Assembly (NCBI GenBank): GCA_963724665.1
Contig: CAVRVH010000012.1
Coordinates: 124,001 to 188,000 of the forward strand
Direction: 5' to 3'
DNA: 64,000 nucleotides
DNA from: DASUPK01 sp963724665
GTDB lineage: Bacteria > Actinomycetota > Thermoleophilia > Solirubrobacterales > 70-9
Shown here: positions 9,195 to 16,969 of the stretch, piece by piece
Position numbering within the stretch: position 1 is the first letter of the stretch
Layout of the letters: each line of letters begins with the position of its first letter
Position numbers and translations under genes: made by a program
Notes under the pieces: model-generated
Seen by the model: only the letters and a program-made list of their open reading frames with translations
What the model was told of the DNA's origin: nothing
Databases searched by the model: none

Positions 9195-9658
9195 GCGAGG
9201 AGGGCCGCTTCCGGATCGGGGACCTGGCGAAGCTCACACAGACGACGCCCAGGACCATCCGCTACTACGAGGAGATCGGGCTGCTCACGCCGGGCGAGAA
9301 GCGGGAGCCAGGGGCTCACCGAACCTACGGGGAAGAGGATCTCGAGCACCTGCGTGAGGTGATCAGGCTGCGGGAGCTGCTCGGGGTCTCGCTTGAGGAG
9401 CTCCGCGAGCTGGTCACCGCCGAAAACGCGCGCGCCTCGCTCCGGCGCGAATGGCAGGCCGGTATCGAGGACCCCGTCCGGCAGCGCGAGGTCCTGGAGC
9501 AGTCGCTGGGATACATCGAGAACCAGCTCGCCCTGCTTCGCCACCGACGCGACGAGATCGACGTGCTCGAGAAAGAGCTCGAGACGAAGCGGCGCCGGGT
9601 GCGCGATCGGCTCCGGGCGCTCCGCCGCGGACCGTCAAGCCGGGCTACGGCAGGCTGA
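9191..9658 (+). CDS. MerR-family transcriptional regulator
   Basis: The 155-residue protein has the MerR winged-helix N-terminus (FRIGDLAKLTQTTPRTIRYY, residues 7-26), the second DNA-contact wing with EPGAHRTY, and a long C-terminal coiled coil (about 105-140). No Cys residues are available for metal sensing, so the effector is probably an organic compound or drug. It is translationally coupled to the upstream MFS exporter. Its 3' end overlaps the convergent PhzF gene by 14 bp. Confidence 0.9.
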   Translation: MSEEGRFRIGDLAKLTQTTPRTIRYYEEIGLLTPGEKREPGAHRTYGEEDLEHLREVIRLRELLGVSLEELRELVTAENARASLRREWQAGIEDPVRQREVLEQSLGYIENQLALLRHRRDEIDVLEKELETKRRRVRDRLRALRRGPSSRATAG

Positions 9659-10499
9659 TCTCTCCGTCGATCAGGGGGATGACGCCGCCGGATACGCGCG
9701 GACGGCCGTCCTCCATCTCGACCTCGAGCACGCTCGGCCTGCCCATCTCCTCCCCCTGGCGAATCGTCAGGCCGTCGACCCCGAGGCGCTGGTGGAGATA
9801 CGCGCCCAGCGGCCCGGCGGCCGAGCCGGTTGCCGGGTCCTCCCCCATTTCCACGGTGCGGGTGAAGGACCGGGCTCGCACTGTCTCGCCGTCGGGGTCG
9901 AGCCAGGCGAGGTAGATGACGATCGAGCCGTGCGGCTCCGAGAGCTCGTAGATGGTCGAGTAGTCGGGCAGCGCACGGGCCAGGGCGTCGGGGGCGGCGA
10001 CCGGAGCCATCACGTGCGGCATCCCGGTGGAGACGACCTGGGGCGGCATCTCCGGATGGGCGTCCTCGCCGCGCAGGCCAACGGCCGTCATCACTGCGTC
10101 GCGATCGAGCTCCGGACCGAACTCCGCCTCGTTCTGGAGCATTGACGCCCGCCAGCTCCCGTTCAGCTTGCGTACGTCGATCGGCTGCAAGCCGGCGCCG
10201 GTTTCCTGGACGAAGCTCGCCTCTTCGAGGCCGCGCCAGCGCGCCACAGCCACCGCGGTGCCGAGCGAGGGATGTCCGGCGAACGGAAGCTCCTCGTGCG
10301 GGTCCCAGATCCGGTTGCGGTAGTCGGCGCCATCGGCCTGCGCCGACTGCACGAAGGTCGTCTCGGAGAGGCGCGTCTCCTTAGCCAGGGCGAGCATGGT
10401 CTCGTCGCCCACGGCATCCGCGTCGGCGACCACGGCGAGCCCGTTCCCGGCCAGCGGCCGCTCCGCGAATACGTCCAGCCACGTGATCCGGTGCGCCAT
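9645..10499 (-). CDS. PhzF-family epimerase/isomerase
   Basis: The start is the ATG giving MAHRITWLDVFAERPLAGN, the usual beginning of PhzF proteins; an upstream extension to 10571 is unlikely. The 284-residue protein carries the active-site Glu region LSETTFV and the typical FAGHPSLGTAVA and GEDPATGSAAGPLGAYL motifs. Members isomerise or epimerise small metabolites (trans-2,3-dihydro-3-hydroxyanthranilate in phenazine synthesis). No phenazine genes are nearby, so a housekeeping isomerase is more likely. Confidence 0.88.
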   Translation of the reverse strand: MAHRITWLDVFAERPLAGNGLAVVADADAVGDETMLALAKETRLSETTFVQSAQADGADYRNRIWDPHEELPFAGHPSLGTAVAVARWRGLEEASFVQETGAGLQPIDVRKLNGSWRASMLQNEAEFGPELDRDAVMTAVGLRGEDAHPEMPPQVVSTGMPHVMAPVAAPDALARALPDYSTIYELSEPHGSIVIYLAWLDPDGETVRARSFTRTVEMGEDPATGSAAGPLGAYLHQRLGVDGLTIRQGEEMGRPSVLEVEMEDGRPRVSGGVIPLIDGEISLP

Positions 10500-10586
10500 G
10501 TCCAGATGATTGCGCTCCCGAGGAACGGTCCGAGGCCGGGCGTACGGTTTTCGACCGGAGGGCAAACCCAATCATCGGAGAGAGAC

Positions 10587-11210
10587 ATGGATGAGAGCTA
10601 TCCCCTGACCTACTCGGTGGAATACCCGGACCGGGATCTCAACCGGCTCACGACCTTCTTCCGGCTCTTCACGGTCATTCCGATCGCGATCCTGCTGGAG
10701 ACGGTGTCCGGAGGGAACTATTCGTACAACCTGAACAACACGACCACGACCCTGGTGGCCGCCGGTGGGTTTCTGTTCGCGGCGCCGCTACTGATGATCC
10801 TGTTCCGGAAGAAGTACCCGCGCTGGTGGTTCGACTGGAACCGCGAGCTGCTGCGCTTCTCGAACCGGGTGGGGATCTATTTCGCCTTGCTCAGGGATGA
10901 GTACCCGTCGACGGACGAGCAGCAGGCGCTGAGCCTGGAGATCCAGTACCCGAACGCCGAGACCGACCTGGGGCGCGGCATGCCGCTCGTCAAGTGGTTC
11001 CTCGCCATCCCGCACTACGTCGTCCTGTTCTTCCTCTACATCGCTGCGTTCTTCGTGGTGATCTTCGCCTGGTTCGCGATCCTGTTCACCGGTCGCTACC
11101 CGAAGTCGCTGTTCGACTTCATCGTCGGGGTGGCGCGCTGGCACAACCGCGTGCTCGCATATGCGTTCCTGCTCGTCACCGACAAGTACCCGCCTTTCTC
11201 GTTCGAGTAG
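10587..11210 (+). CDS. DUF4389 membrane protein
   Basis: The 207-residue protein has four hydrophobic segments and ends with the hallmark pattern of DUF4389: LVKWFLAIPHY, a double membrane span, FTGRYPKSLFDFIVGVARW and a final VLAYAFLLVTDKYPPFS. Function is unknown. The ATG follows GGAGAGAG. A strong hairpin with a T run follows the gene, so it is probably monocistronic. Confidence 0.85.
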   Translation: MDESYPLTYSVEYPDRDLNRLTTFFRLFTVIPIAILLETVSGGNYSYNLNNTTTTLVAAGGFLFAAPLLMILFRKKYPRWWFDWNRELLRFSNRVGIYFALLRDEYPSTDEQQALSLEIQYPNAETDLGRGMPLVKWFLAIPHYVVLFFLYIAAFFVVIFAWFAILFTGRYPKSLFDFIVGVARWHNRVLAYAFLLVTDKYPPFSFE

Positions 11211-11242
11211 TAAGAATCGGAATACGGGGTAGCTGCAAAGGA

Positions 11243-11302
11243 GGCGCCTCGGAGCGCCGGGCCCGTCCCGGTTCGGGCCCGGCGTTCGGGGACGCCTTTT
11301 TT
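11243..11302 (+). terminator. Intrinsic terminator after the DUF4389 gene
   Basis: A GC-rich stem (GCGCCGGGCCCG at 11254-11265 against CGGGCCCGGCG at 11274-11284), with partial outer pairing, is followed by six T residues at 11297-11302. It points downstream of the DUF4389 gene on the + strand. Confidence 0.85.
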
Positions 11303-11976
11303 CAACTTCCGCGCTCGGCGCGGTAGAGCGCCAGCGTTCCGAAGACCGTGCGGAGCCGATCGGTCTGCTCCGCGGCCACGAGTCCGGCCTCCTCGAAGAT
11401 CGCCGGCAGCTCACCCCGGTAGTTGTCAGCGGTGTTGCCGAAGCCGTCGAGCAGCCGGATGCCGAGGAACGCAACGGCCATCGCCGGATCCGAGGGCTTG
11501 CCCCAGTCTGCGACGTGCAGCTCGCCTCCCTTGCGAAGGACACGGGCGATCTCGCGCGCCGTGTGGCGCTTCGGCTCCGGATCCAGATGGTGGAAGAAGA
11601 GGGTCGAGAGCACACGGTCGAAGCTGGCGTCCTCGAAGGGCAACTCGTCGGAGAAGCCCTCGGTGAGCTCGAGCTCGACACCCGCGCTGTTCGCCTTCTC
11701 CCGGGCCCGCCCCAGCATTTCCGAATCGGCGTCGAGGCCCACCACCTCGGCCTGCGGCTGGCGCCGCTTCACCTGGATCGCCAGCGTGCCCGTGCCGCAG
11801 CCGAGATCGAGGATGCGCTGGCCGGCCTGCGGAGACGCTTGCTCGACCAGCAGCTCCTTGAACCGCTGCTCCCTGGTGGTGAGCCCGACCACCGGGTCGT
11901 AGATCCGAGTGAGGGCGGGAAAGCGGAGCGCGGGCAGGTATCCCCGCTGTTCAGTGGGCATGGTCGTGCCCGCCAC
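11302..11976 (-). CDS. Class I SAM-dependent methyltransferase
   Basis: The 224-residue protein contains the SAM-binding motif I ILDLGCGTGTL (about residues 54-64), the acidic VGLDADSEML loop and SFDRVLSTLFFHHL, typical of UbiE/methyltransferase type 11 proteins. It has one Cys only, so it is not an ArsM-type arsenite methyltransferase, which needs several. An alternative ATG lies at 11961. It is the last gene of a three-gene run with a small His-ended protein and a permease-YHS gene, all leaving the CsoR operator. Confidence 0.85.
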   Translation of the reverse strand: MAGTTMPTEQRGYLPALRFPALTRIYDPVVGLTTREQRFKELLVEQASPQAGQRILDLGCGTGTLAIQVKRRQPQAEVVGLDADSEMLGRAREKANSAGVELELTEGFSDELPFEDASFDRVLSTLFFHHLDPEPKRHTAREIARVLRKGGELHVADWGKPSDPAMAVAFLGIRLLDGFGNTADNYRGELPAIFEEAGLVAAEQTDRLRTVFGTLALYRAERGS

Positions 11977-12190
11977 CGCTGGTGATCTCGTCGAGATTCT
12001 CGAGCGTCACCTCTCGCTGGAGACCCCAGGAGAGCCAGGAAAGAGCGAGCTTCTGCCGCCCGCGGCCCTGGTCTGGGATGTGCGCGGCGAGCGAGGCGCG
12101 GCCCTCCGGATCCTGGACCACCTCCTCCAGGGAGCGTCCTTCGAACTGTCCGTGGGGCGTGAAGCCGTGCCTAGGTTTGGCGAATTCCAT
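11951..12190 (-). CDS. Small hydrophilic protein with His-rich end
   Basis: This 79-residue protein belongs to no family I recognise. It starts at an ATG with GGAG at a good distance and ends in GGGHDHAH, a possible metal-binding tail. It overlaps the methyltransferase start by 26 bp and lies 13 bp after the permease gene, so it is embedded in the putative metal-response operon. A role as a small metal carrier or chaperone is inference only. Confidence 0.6.
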   Translation of the reverse strand: MEFAKPRHGFTPHGQFEGRSLEEVVQDPEGRASLAAHIPDQGRGRQKLALSWLSWGLQREVTLENLDEITSGGGHDHAH

Positions 12191-12203
12191 CGAGAGACCT
12201 CCA

Positions 12204-13463
12204 TCAGTGGGCGTGGGCTGCGGCCGGCGCCGCTCCCTTGCGCGTGTACACGTCGGGGTCGGCCTCGAACTGGGACCGGCAGTGCTCGGAGCAGAAGAAG
12301 TAGGTCCTCCCGGCGTGCTCGGCCGTCAGGGCCTTGGAGCGGTCCACTTTCATCCCGCAGACCGGGTCAGTAGAGCCGCGCCGCGCGGTCAGATAGAAGA
12401 GCGCCGCGAAGATCGCCAGGCCGAGGATGTTGAGGACGAGCTTGTAGTCGAGCTGGATCGAACCGAAGATGTCGGCCCGCGACGGGCGGGTGTCGGGGAT
12501 CAGGCCAACGGCGCCGAAGACGAGGTCGACCACGAGCGCGGCGATCACGATGACCACGAACATGAGCGCCGTGATCCGTAGCGCGAACTCCCGCCCGTAG
12601 TACTTGATGTAGGCGGCGACGATCGGCAGCACGATCAGATCGGCGAAGAGGAAGGCGATCACGCCGCCGAAGCTGATGCCGCCGGACCAGAGGACGGCCG
12701 CCAGAGGCGCATTGCCGATCGAGCAGACGAAACTGAGCACGGCGATGATCGGCCCGACGATCACGTTCTCGATCAGCTGGATCCCCGCCGGCGCGTCCGT
12801 GATGAAGAGGGCGTTGAAGAAGTCGTCGCCGAGGAGGCCGATGAAGCCGGCGAGCAGGAAGCCGATGCTGATCTCCTTCCAGAGCATCGTCCAGTCGCTG
12901 CGGAAGTTGTGGGCGACGTCGGACCACGCGCGGATCGAGGTGAGCCGGTCCCTCCAGCTCATCTGCTCGCCGACCGCGTGGTGGATGTGGTCGACCTGTG
13001 CGTGCTGCGCGTGCTCCCGAGCCCGCTCCTCCAGCTGTGGCGAGACGAACCGCCGCAGGAGGATCGCCATCAGGACGATCAGGACGATCCCCCCGACGAA
13101 CTCGGCCAGGGTGAACTGCCAGCCGATCAGGATCCAGATCACAAGGCCGAGCTCCCAGACGAGATTGGTCGAGGCGAATTGGAAGGCCAGAGCCGTCACC
13201 GCGGAAGCGCCCTTCTGGAACAGCGACTTCGCGATTGCGATCGCGGCGTAGGAGCAGGATGAGGATGCGGCGCCGAGGCCGGTCGCCTTGGCGAGGGGAC
13301 CGAACCCGCTGCCGGAGAGGGCCGACTCGACCTTCTCGCGCGGGACCCAGGCCTGGACGATCGCCGAGATCGCGAAGCCGAGGACCAGGGCCCACCAGAC
13401 CTCGTAAGCCATCAGGAAGGACTGCTTGAACCCCTCGCCGATGGTGGAGATCACGTCCGCCAT
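12204..13463 (-). CDS. PF03773-type permease fused to a YHS metal-binding domain
   Basis: The 419-residue protein has about nine membrane segments with the conserved GAASSSCSYAAIAIAKSLF and CSIGNAPLAAVLW signatures of the predicted permease family PF03773 (ArsP and SO_0444-like Cu/Zn exporters). A His-rich cytoplasmic loop (HAQHAQVDHIHH) lies mid-protein. The C-terminus is a YHS domain (DPVCGMKVD, then YFFCSEHC) followed by AAAHAH. YHS domains bind metal in copper P-type ATPases. With a CsoR sensor across a 37-bp divergent gap, efflux of copper or a related soft metal is the best guess. Confidence 0.85.
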   Translation of the reverse strand: MADVISTIGEGFKQSFLMAYEVWWALVLGFAISAIVQAWVPREKVESALSGSGFGPLAKATGLGAASSSCSYAAIAIAKSLFQKGASAVTALAFQFASTNLVWELGLVIWILIGWQFTLAEFVGGIVLIVLMAILLRRFVSPQLEERAREHAQHAQVDHIHHAVGEQMSWRDRLTSIRAWSDVAHNFRSDWTMLWKEISIGFLLAGFIGLLGDDFFNALFITDAPAGIQLIENVIVGPIIAVLSFVCSIGNAPLAAVLWSGGISFGGVIAFLFADLIVLPIVAAYIKYYGREFALRITALMFVVIVIAALVVDLVFGAVGLIPDTRPSRADIFGSIQLDYKLVLNILGLAIFAALFYLTARRGSTDPVCGMKVDRSKALTAEHAGRTYFFCSEHCRSQFEADPDVYTRKGAAPAAAHAH

Positions 13464-13474
13464 GGTTGACGACT

Positions 13475-13491
13475 ATACCCCATGGGGGTAT
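13475..13491. promoter_or_regulatory. CsoR-type operator between divergent genes
   Basis: A perfect inverted repeat, ATACCCC and GGGGTAT with a 3-bp centre, sits 9 bp from the csoR-like ATG and 11 bp from the permease ATG. CsoR/RcnR family operators are GC-tract palindromes flanked by A/T, and this matches. The gap is so short that both transcripts would be leaderless or nearly so, and one bound tetramer could block both promoters. Confidence 0.75.
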
Positions 13492-13500
13492 GCTGCGAAC

Positions 13501-13785
13501 ATGACCGATACGAAGACACCCGGCTACAAGGCATCGAAGGACCAGCTCCTCACCAGGCTCGCCCGCGTCGAGGGCCAGGTCGGTGGGGTGAAGCGGATGA
13601 TCGAGGAGGACCGCTACTGCATCGACGTCCTGACCCAGATCGAGGCCGCCCAGGCCGCCCTCAACAAGATCGCCCTGGGCCTGGTCGACGACCACGTCCG
13701 CAACTGCATGCGAGGCGGCAAGGGCGCGACCGAGGAGCAGGTGCAGGAGCTGATGGGCGCTGTTGGCCGGCTGGTCAACTCCTGA
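13501..13785 (+). CDS. csoR: CsoR/FrmR-family metal-sensing repressor
   Basis: The 94-residue all-helical repressor has LARVEGQVGGVKRMIEEDRYC near the N-terminus and carries the Cu(I) ligand set Cys40, His65 and Cys69 (YCIDVL, then DHVRNCM). This is the X-Cys-His-Cys fingerprint of copper sensors rather than the formaldehyde sensor FrmR. DNA binding is released when metal binds. It diverges from the permease-YHS operon, with the palindrome between them, so it probably represses both sides. Confidence 0.88.
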   Translation: MTDTKTPGYKASKDQLLTRLARVEGQVGGVKRMIEEDRYCIDVLTQIEAAQAALNKIALGLVDDHVRNCMRGGKGATEEQVQELMGAVGRLVNS

Positions 13786-13820
13786 ACACCTGTCCTAGCT
13801 GGCGTCGGTCTTCTTCCGAG

Positions 13821-15332
13821 CTACCGCTTTGCCTTCAGCTTGAGCTTTGCCTTCTTGGAGGCGGGCACTCCGCCGGTCGGCGTGAAGCTGATCGCCGCGC
13901 GCAGCTTGAGCTTGCCCGCCTGGCTCAGCTTGGCCGTGGCGGCCTTGGTCAGCTTCAGCGTCACGGTGATCGCGCCGGGCCCGCCCTTCGCAGTCGACGG
14001 CTTGAGCTGCTTCTTCGCCTTCGCGGCCACGGCGCTCGAGACACTCGCGGCGGCGTCGGTGAGCTGCACCGTCCCCGCAGAGGAGAGGTTCAGCTTGAGC
14101 TTCTTCCCCTTCAGCTTCCCAACCGTGAAGGAGTTCGAGGGCAGATCGGACGGCTGCAGCTCGAGGGCGCCCATGTCGCTGCCGTCGGCTCCAGGCGCCG
14201 TCGAATTGGGAATCGTCGGGAAGTCGAACGGCCGGGTCTGACCCCGCTGGTCCGTCCCGAGCCCGAAGGCCGCTCCCTTGTCGACCGCCGGGCTCGTCAC
14301 GGCCGGCTTCATCGTTTGAGTGGAGCCGCCGTTGTTCGCCAGGTCCGCCAGCTGCGCAGGCTGGCCGGTGACGTCCGAGGCCGGCACGGTCTCGTTGACC
14401 GTCGCTCCGGACACGCTCTGGATCAGGCTGAAGGCCGAGTTGAACGCCCCGCCGAGATCAGGCGGGGAGGCGGCGCTGTTGCCGGCGACGATCGAGTTCT
14501 GGAGAACAACTGGACCCGAGGCGAAGGCGCCGTGGGCGAAGATGCCTCCCCCAGCGATCGGTGTGCTGTTGCCGGCCACCGTGGTGTTGCGGATCGTCAG
14601 CCCATACAGGGCGCTGTAGCTGTAGATGGCGCCGCCGCGTCCCCCTGTTGTGTGGTTGCCCGTAAAGGTCGAGTTCTCGATTGTCGACGCCGGGTTCGGC
14701 AGGTCCATCCCGATCGCCCCACCGCGGTCAGCGGACTGATTCCCGTTGAAGGTCGAGCCCTGGACCGTCATGGATGTGCCGACGTCGTAGATCGCGCCAC
14801 CGCCCGCGCCGGTCGAGTTGCCCACGAGCGTCGAGTCTCGGATCGTGAGCCTGCCGTTGGTCGAATAGGCCCAGATGGCGCCCCCACCGCCGGCGGCCGA
14901 GTTCCCTGACAACACGGCGTTGGAGATGGTGAGGTTGGCGTTGTAGCTGTAGATCGCGCCTCCCGCATCGAGGGACTGCTTCCCATGCGCGAGAGTAAGC
15001 CCCGAGATCGTCACCGGGAAACCTGCGGTCGCCGACCTGAGGTAGAGAAGGCGACTCGCGTCGTTGCCGCTGACCGCCAGCTGCCCCGCCCCCGGGCCCT
15101 GAATCGTCGTCGCCTGGTTGATGTGGGGCAGCTCGCTGCCGAGGGTGATCGTTCCCGACAGTCCGGAGGCGAAGGTGATTGTCGAGCCCATGTTGGCTGG
15201 CAGCTCAGCGCTGATGACCGCGTCGCGAAGGGTCGTGTGCCCGCCATCGGTGGGATCCGCGAGGCTGTCGACGGTGCAGGTGCAGGCCGCCTGTGCGGCT
15301 CCGCCCATCAGCAGCGTGGCCCCGACGGTCAC
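13821..15332 (-). CDS. Secreted beta-helix (choice-of-anchor Q-like) protein
   Basis: The 503-residue frame starts at GTG with a short hydrophobic segment ending AAQA, then CTCTVDSLADPTDGG and a right-handed parallel beta-helix domain. Repeats of the form L-T-I-x-N-x-x-x-x-G-N-S with GGAIY turns run to about residue 330. A Ser/Thr-rich adhesin-like region with DLPSNSFTVGKLKGKK and a basic Lys-rich C-terminus follow. Upstream in frame is a basic stretch (RRQRRRAEKERRHASGARQL) typical of long signal peptides in this class. It runs to a TAG with no start codon in between, so the true start may use ATC or be damaged. Confidence 0.78.
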   Translation of the reverse strand: MTVGATLLMGGAAQAACTCTVDSLADPTDGGHTTLRDAVISAELPANMGSTITFASGLSGTITLGSELPHINQATTIQGPGAGQLAVSGNDASRLLYLRSATAGFPVTISGLTLAHGKQSLDAGGAIYSYNANLTISNAVLSGNSAAGGGGAIWAYSTNGRLTIRDSTLVGNSTGAGGGAIYDVGTSMTVQGSTFNGNQSADRGGAIGMDLPNPASTIENSTFTGNHTTGGRGGAIYSYSALYGLTIRNTTVAGNSTPIAGGGIFAHGAFASGPVVLQNSIVAGNSAASPPDLGGAFNSAFSLIQSVSGATVNETVPASDVTGQPAQLADLANNGGSTQTMKPAVTSPAVDKGAAFGLGTDQRGQTRPFDFPTIPNSTAPGADGSDMGALELQPSDLPSNSFTVGKLKGKKLKLNLSSAGTVQLTDAAASVSSAVAAKAKKQLKPSTAKGGPGAITVTLKLTKAATAKLSQAGKLKLRAAISFTPTGGVPASKKAKLKLKAKR

Positions 15333-15585
15333 CCCCGCGCCGGTCGCAAGCTGGCGTGCACCGCTCGCGTGACGTCGCTCCTTCTCCGCCCTTCTTCGCT
15401 GCCGCCTGGTGATCGCTCGACCCTAGATCCCGATGGTGATCGAAGTCAACCCCGGGCCCGCACTCCACAAAACTCATCATTGAACCGACGGCTCAGGCAC
15501 GGGGCATCCATCGCGGCGTTGGGCAGCGATGCATCAGATGTCCAATTAGACGAGTTGTCCGCCGTATCGGTCGATATTGGCCCTA

Positions 15586-16881
15586 ATGGAGGCGCACACG
15601 CTCGGGGGCTCCCCGAGGAAATCGCGAACGCTTGAATCCGACGCGCGGAAGCCCTCGCGCTTCCGCCGCGCCTGGGCGCGCCTCCGGGCATTCGAGCGGG
15701 AGTGGAGGATCGCAGGCCCGGCGGTCTTCGTCGTCATCGCGGCCACGCTGCTGATCTACAACCACGTCCAGCAGAAGGTCCCCGACCTCACCTTCTGGCT
15801 CGGCCTGGGGCTGATCGGGACGGTCTTCGCGTGGATCGTCGAGGACAACCATCGCCGCGCCGTCGTGGACGCTGTAACCGGGCTCGCCAACCGGCTGCAG
15901 CTCCGCAACGACCTGCGCGTGCTACTCGACTCGCCCAACGACCAGCAGACGCTCGTCCTGCTCGAGCTCGAGGGCGTCACCGAGTATCGCGACCGGCTGG
16001 GCTTCAAGGCGAGCGACGAGTTGCTCCGCGGCTTCTCTCGCAACCTCTCCGGCGTCGTGCGCCGCTTGGACGGCAAGGCCTACCGGGTCGACGGGAATCA
16101 GTTCTGCGCCGTCGTGCCCGCCGCCGACCGCGATCCCGGCGAGGTCGCCATGACCCTCTTCGTCTCCGGCGCGAACGACGAAGAGACCGCGACCAGCCGG
16201 GCACACGGAGTGGTGACGCTCCCCGACGACGCCACCGACCCGGACCAGGCGCTGCAGCTCGCAGGCCAGCGGCTGGCCACCGACAAGCGCCTCCAGCTCC
16301 AATCGGCCAAGCACCAGGCCCACGACGCCCTGATGGCGATCATCAATGCCCGCCGCCCCGAGATGGGCCCGCATCTGCGCGCCGTTGCCTACCACGCGAT
16401 CTCGGTCGGCCGGATGCTCGGCCTGAGCCGCGAGCAGCTCGACGACATCGTCTTCGCCGCCCGCCTTCAGCACATCGGTGTGCTCTCGGTTCCCGACGCC
16501 GTGATCGAGAGCCAGACCCACCTGCCCGCGGCGGAATCCATCGTGATCCGCAACCTCCCGAGCGCCGGCGCCGACATCATCGGCTCGGCCCCCGCCCTCG
16601 CCTCGGTCGCGACCCTGGTCCGCTCGAGCCGCGAGAACTACGACGGCAGCGGCTACCCGGACGGCCTGGCCGGCGACCAGATCCCACTCGGCTCACGCAT
16701 CCTCGCCGTCTGCGTCGCCTACGTCGTCCTGACCGCGAAGCGAGCCGATGCGCCGCCCCTCAGCCAGGAGCGAGCGCTGGCGGAGTTGCGTCGCTCCACC
16801 GGCACGGAATTCGATCCGCGGATCGTTGAGGCGCTGGCGGAGGATTTGGCCGAGGACGACCCCGACATCGAGCTTTCGTAG
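15586..16881 (+). CDS. Membrane signalling protein with degenerate GGDEF and HD-GYP domains
   Basis: Of 431 residues, two membrane segments (about 43-59 and 68-86) precede a GGDEF-like domain (DAVTGLANRLQL, 95-106). Its signature is degraded to RVDGNQF (167-173), so no cyclase activity is expected. The C-terminal domain aligns with HD-GYP phosphodiesterases: ENYDGSGYPDGLAGDQIPL is intact, but the HD motif region reads LQHIGVLSVPDAV (294-306), losing the His-Asp pair and the Lys. It may sense rather than hydrolyse c-di-GMP. The ATG at 15586 is preferred to the TTG at 15577. Confidence 0.8.
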   Translation: MEAHTLGGSPRKSRTLESDARKPSRFRRAWARLRAFEREWRIAGPAVFVVIAATLLIYNHVQQKVPDLTFWLGLGLIGTVFAWIVEDNHRRAVVDAVTGLANRLQLRNDLRVLLDSPNDQQTLVLLELEGVTEYRDRLGFKASDELLRGFSRNLSGVVRRLDGKAYRVDGNQFCAVVPAADRDPGEVAMTLFVSGANDEETATSRAHGVVTLPDDATDPDQALQLAGQRLATDKRLQLQSAKHQAHDALMAIINARRPEMGPHLRAVAYHAISVGRMLGLSREQLDDIVFAARLQHIGVLSVPDAVIESQTHLPAAESIVIRNLPSAGADIIGSAPALASVATLVRSSRENYDGSGYPDGLAGDQIPLGSRILAVCVAYVVLTAKRADAPPLSQERALAELRRSTGTEFDPRIVEALAEDLAEDDPDIELS

Positions 16882-16887
16882 CAAGCG

Positions 16888-16914
16888 AACGGCCCGCCGA
16901 AGCGGGCCGTTCTT
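16888..16914 (+). terminator. Hairpin terminator, probably bidirectional
   Basis: A perfect 10-bp stem, AACGGCCCGC and GCGGGCCGTT, around a CGAA loop is followed by CTTT. It lies between the convergent HD-GYP and exchanger genes. Confidence 0.7.
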
Positions 16915-16969
16915 TGGTGAAGCGGGATCGAATCCCGCGCACGACCGAGTGCACCAAGCGTAGAACCGA

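Noticed and set aside
16914..16958. T-arm-like hairpin GCGGG-ATTCGAT-CCCGC followed by TTCACCA on the minus strand
   Set aside because: No D or anticodon arm and no 5' acceptor strand at the right distance; the resemblance to the RNA at 35.8 kb (CCCGCTTCACC) is noted but too short to claim.
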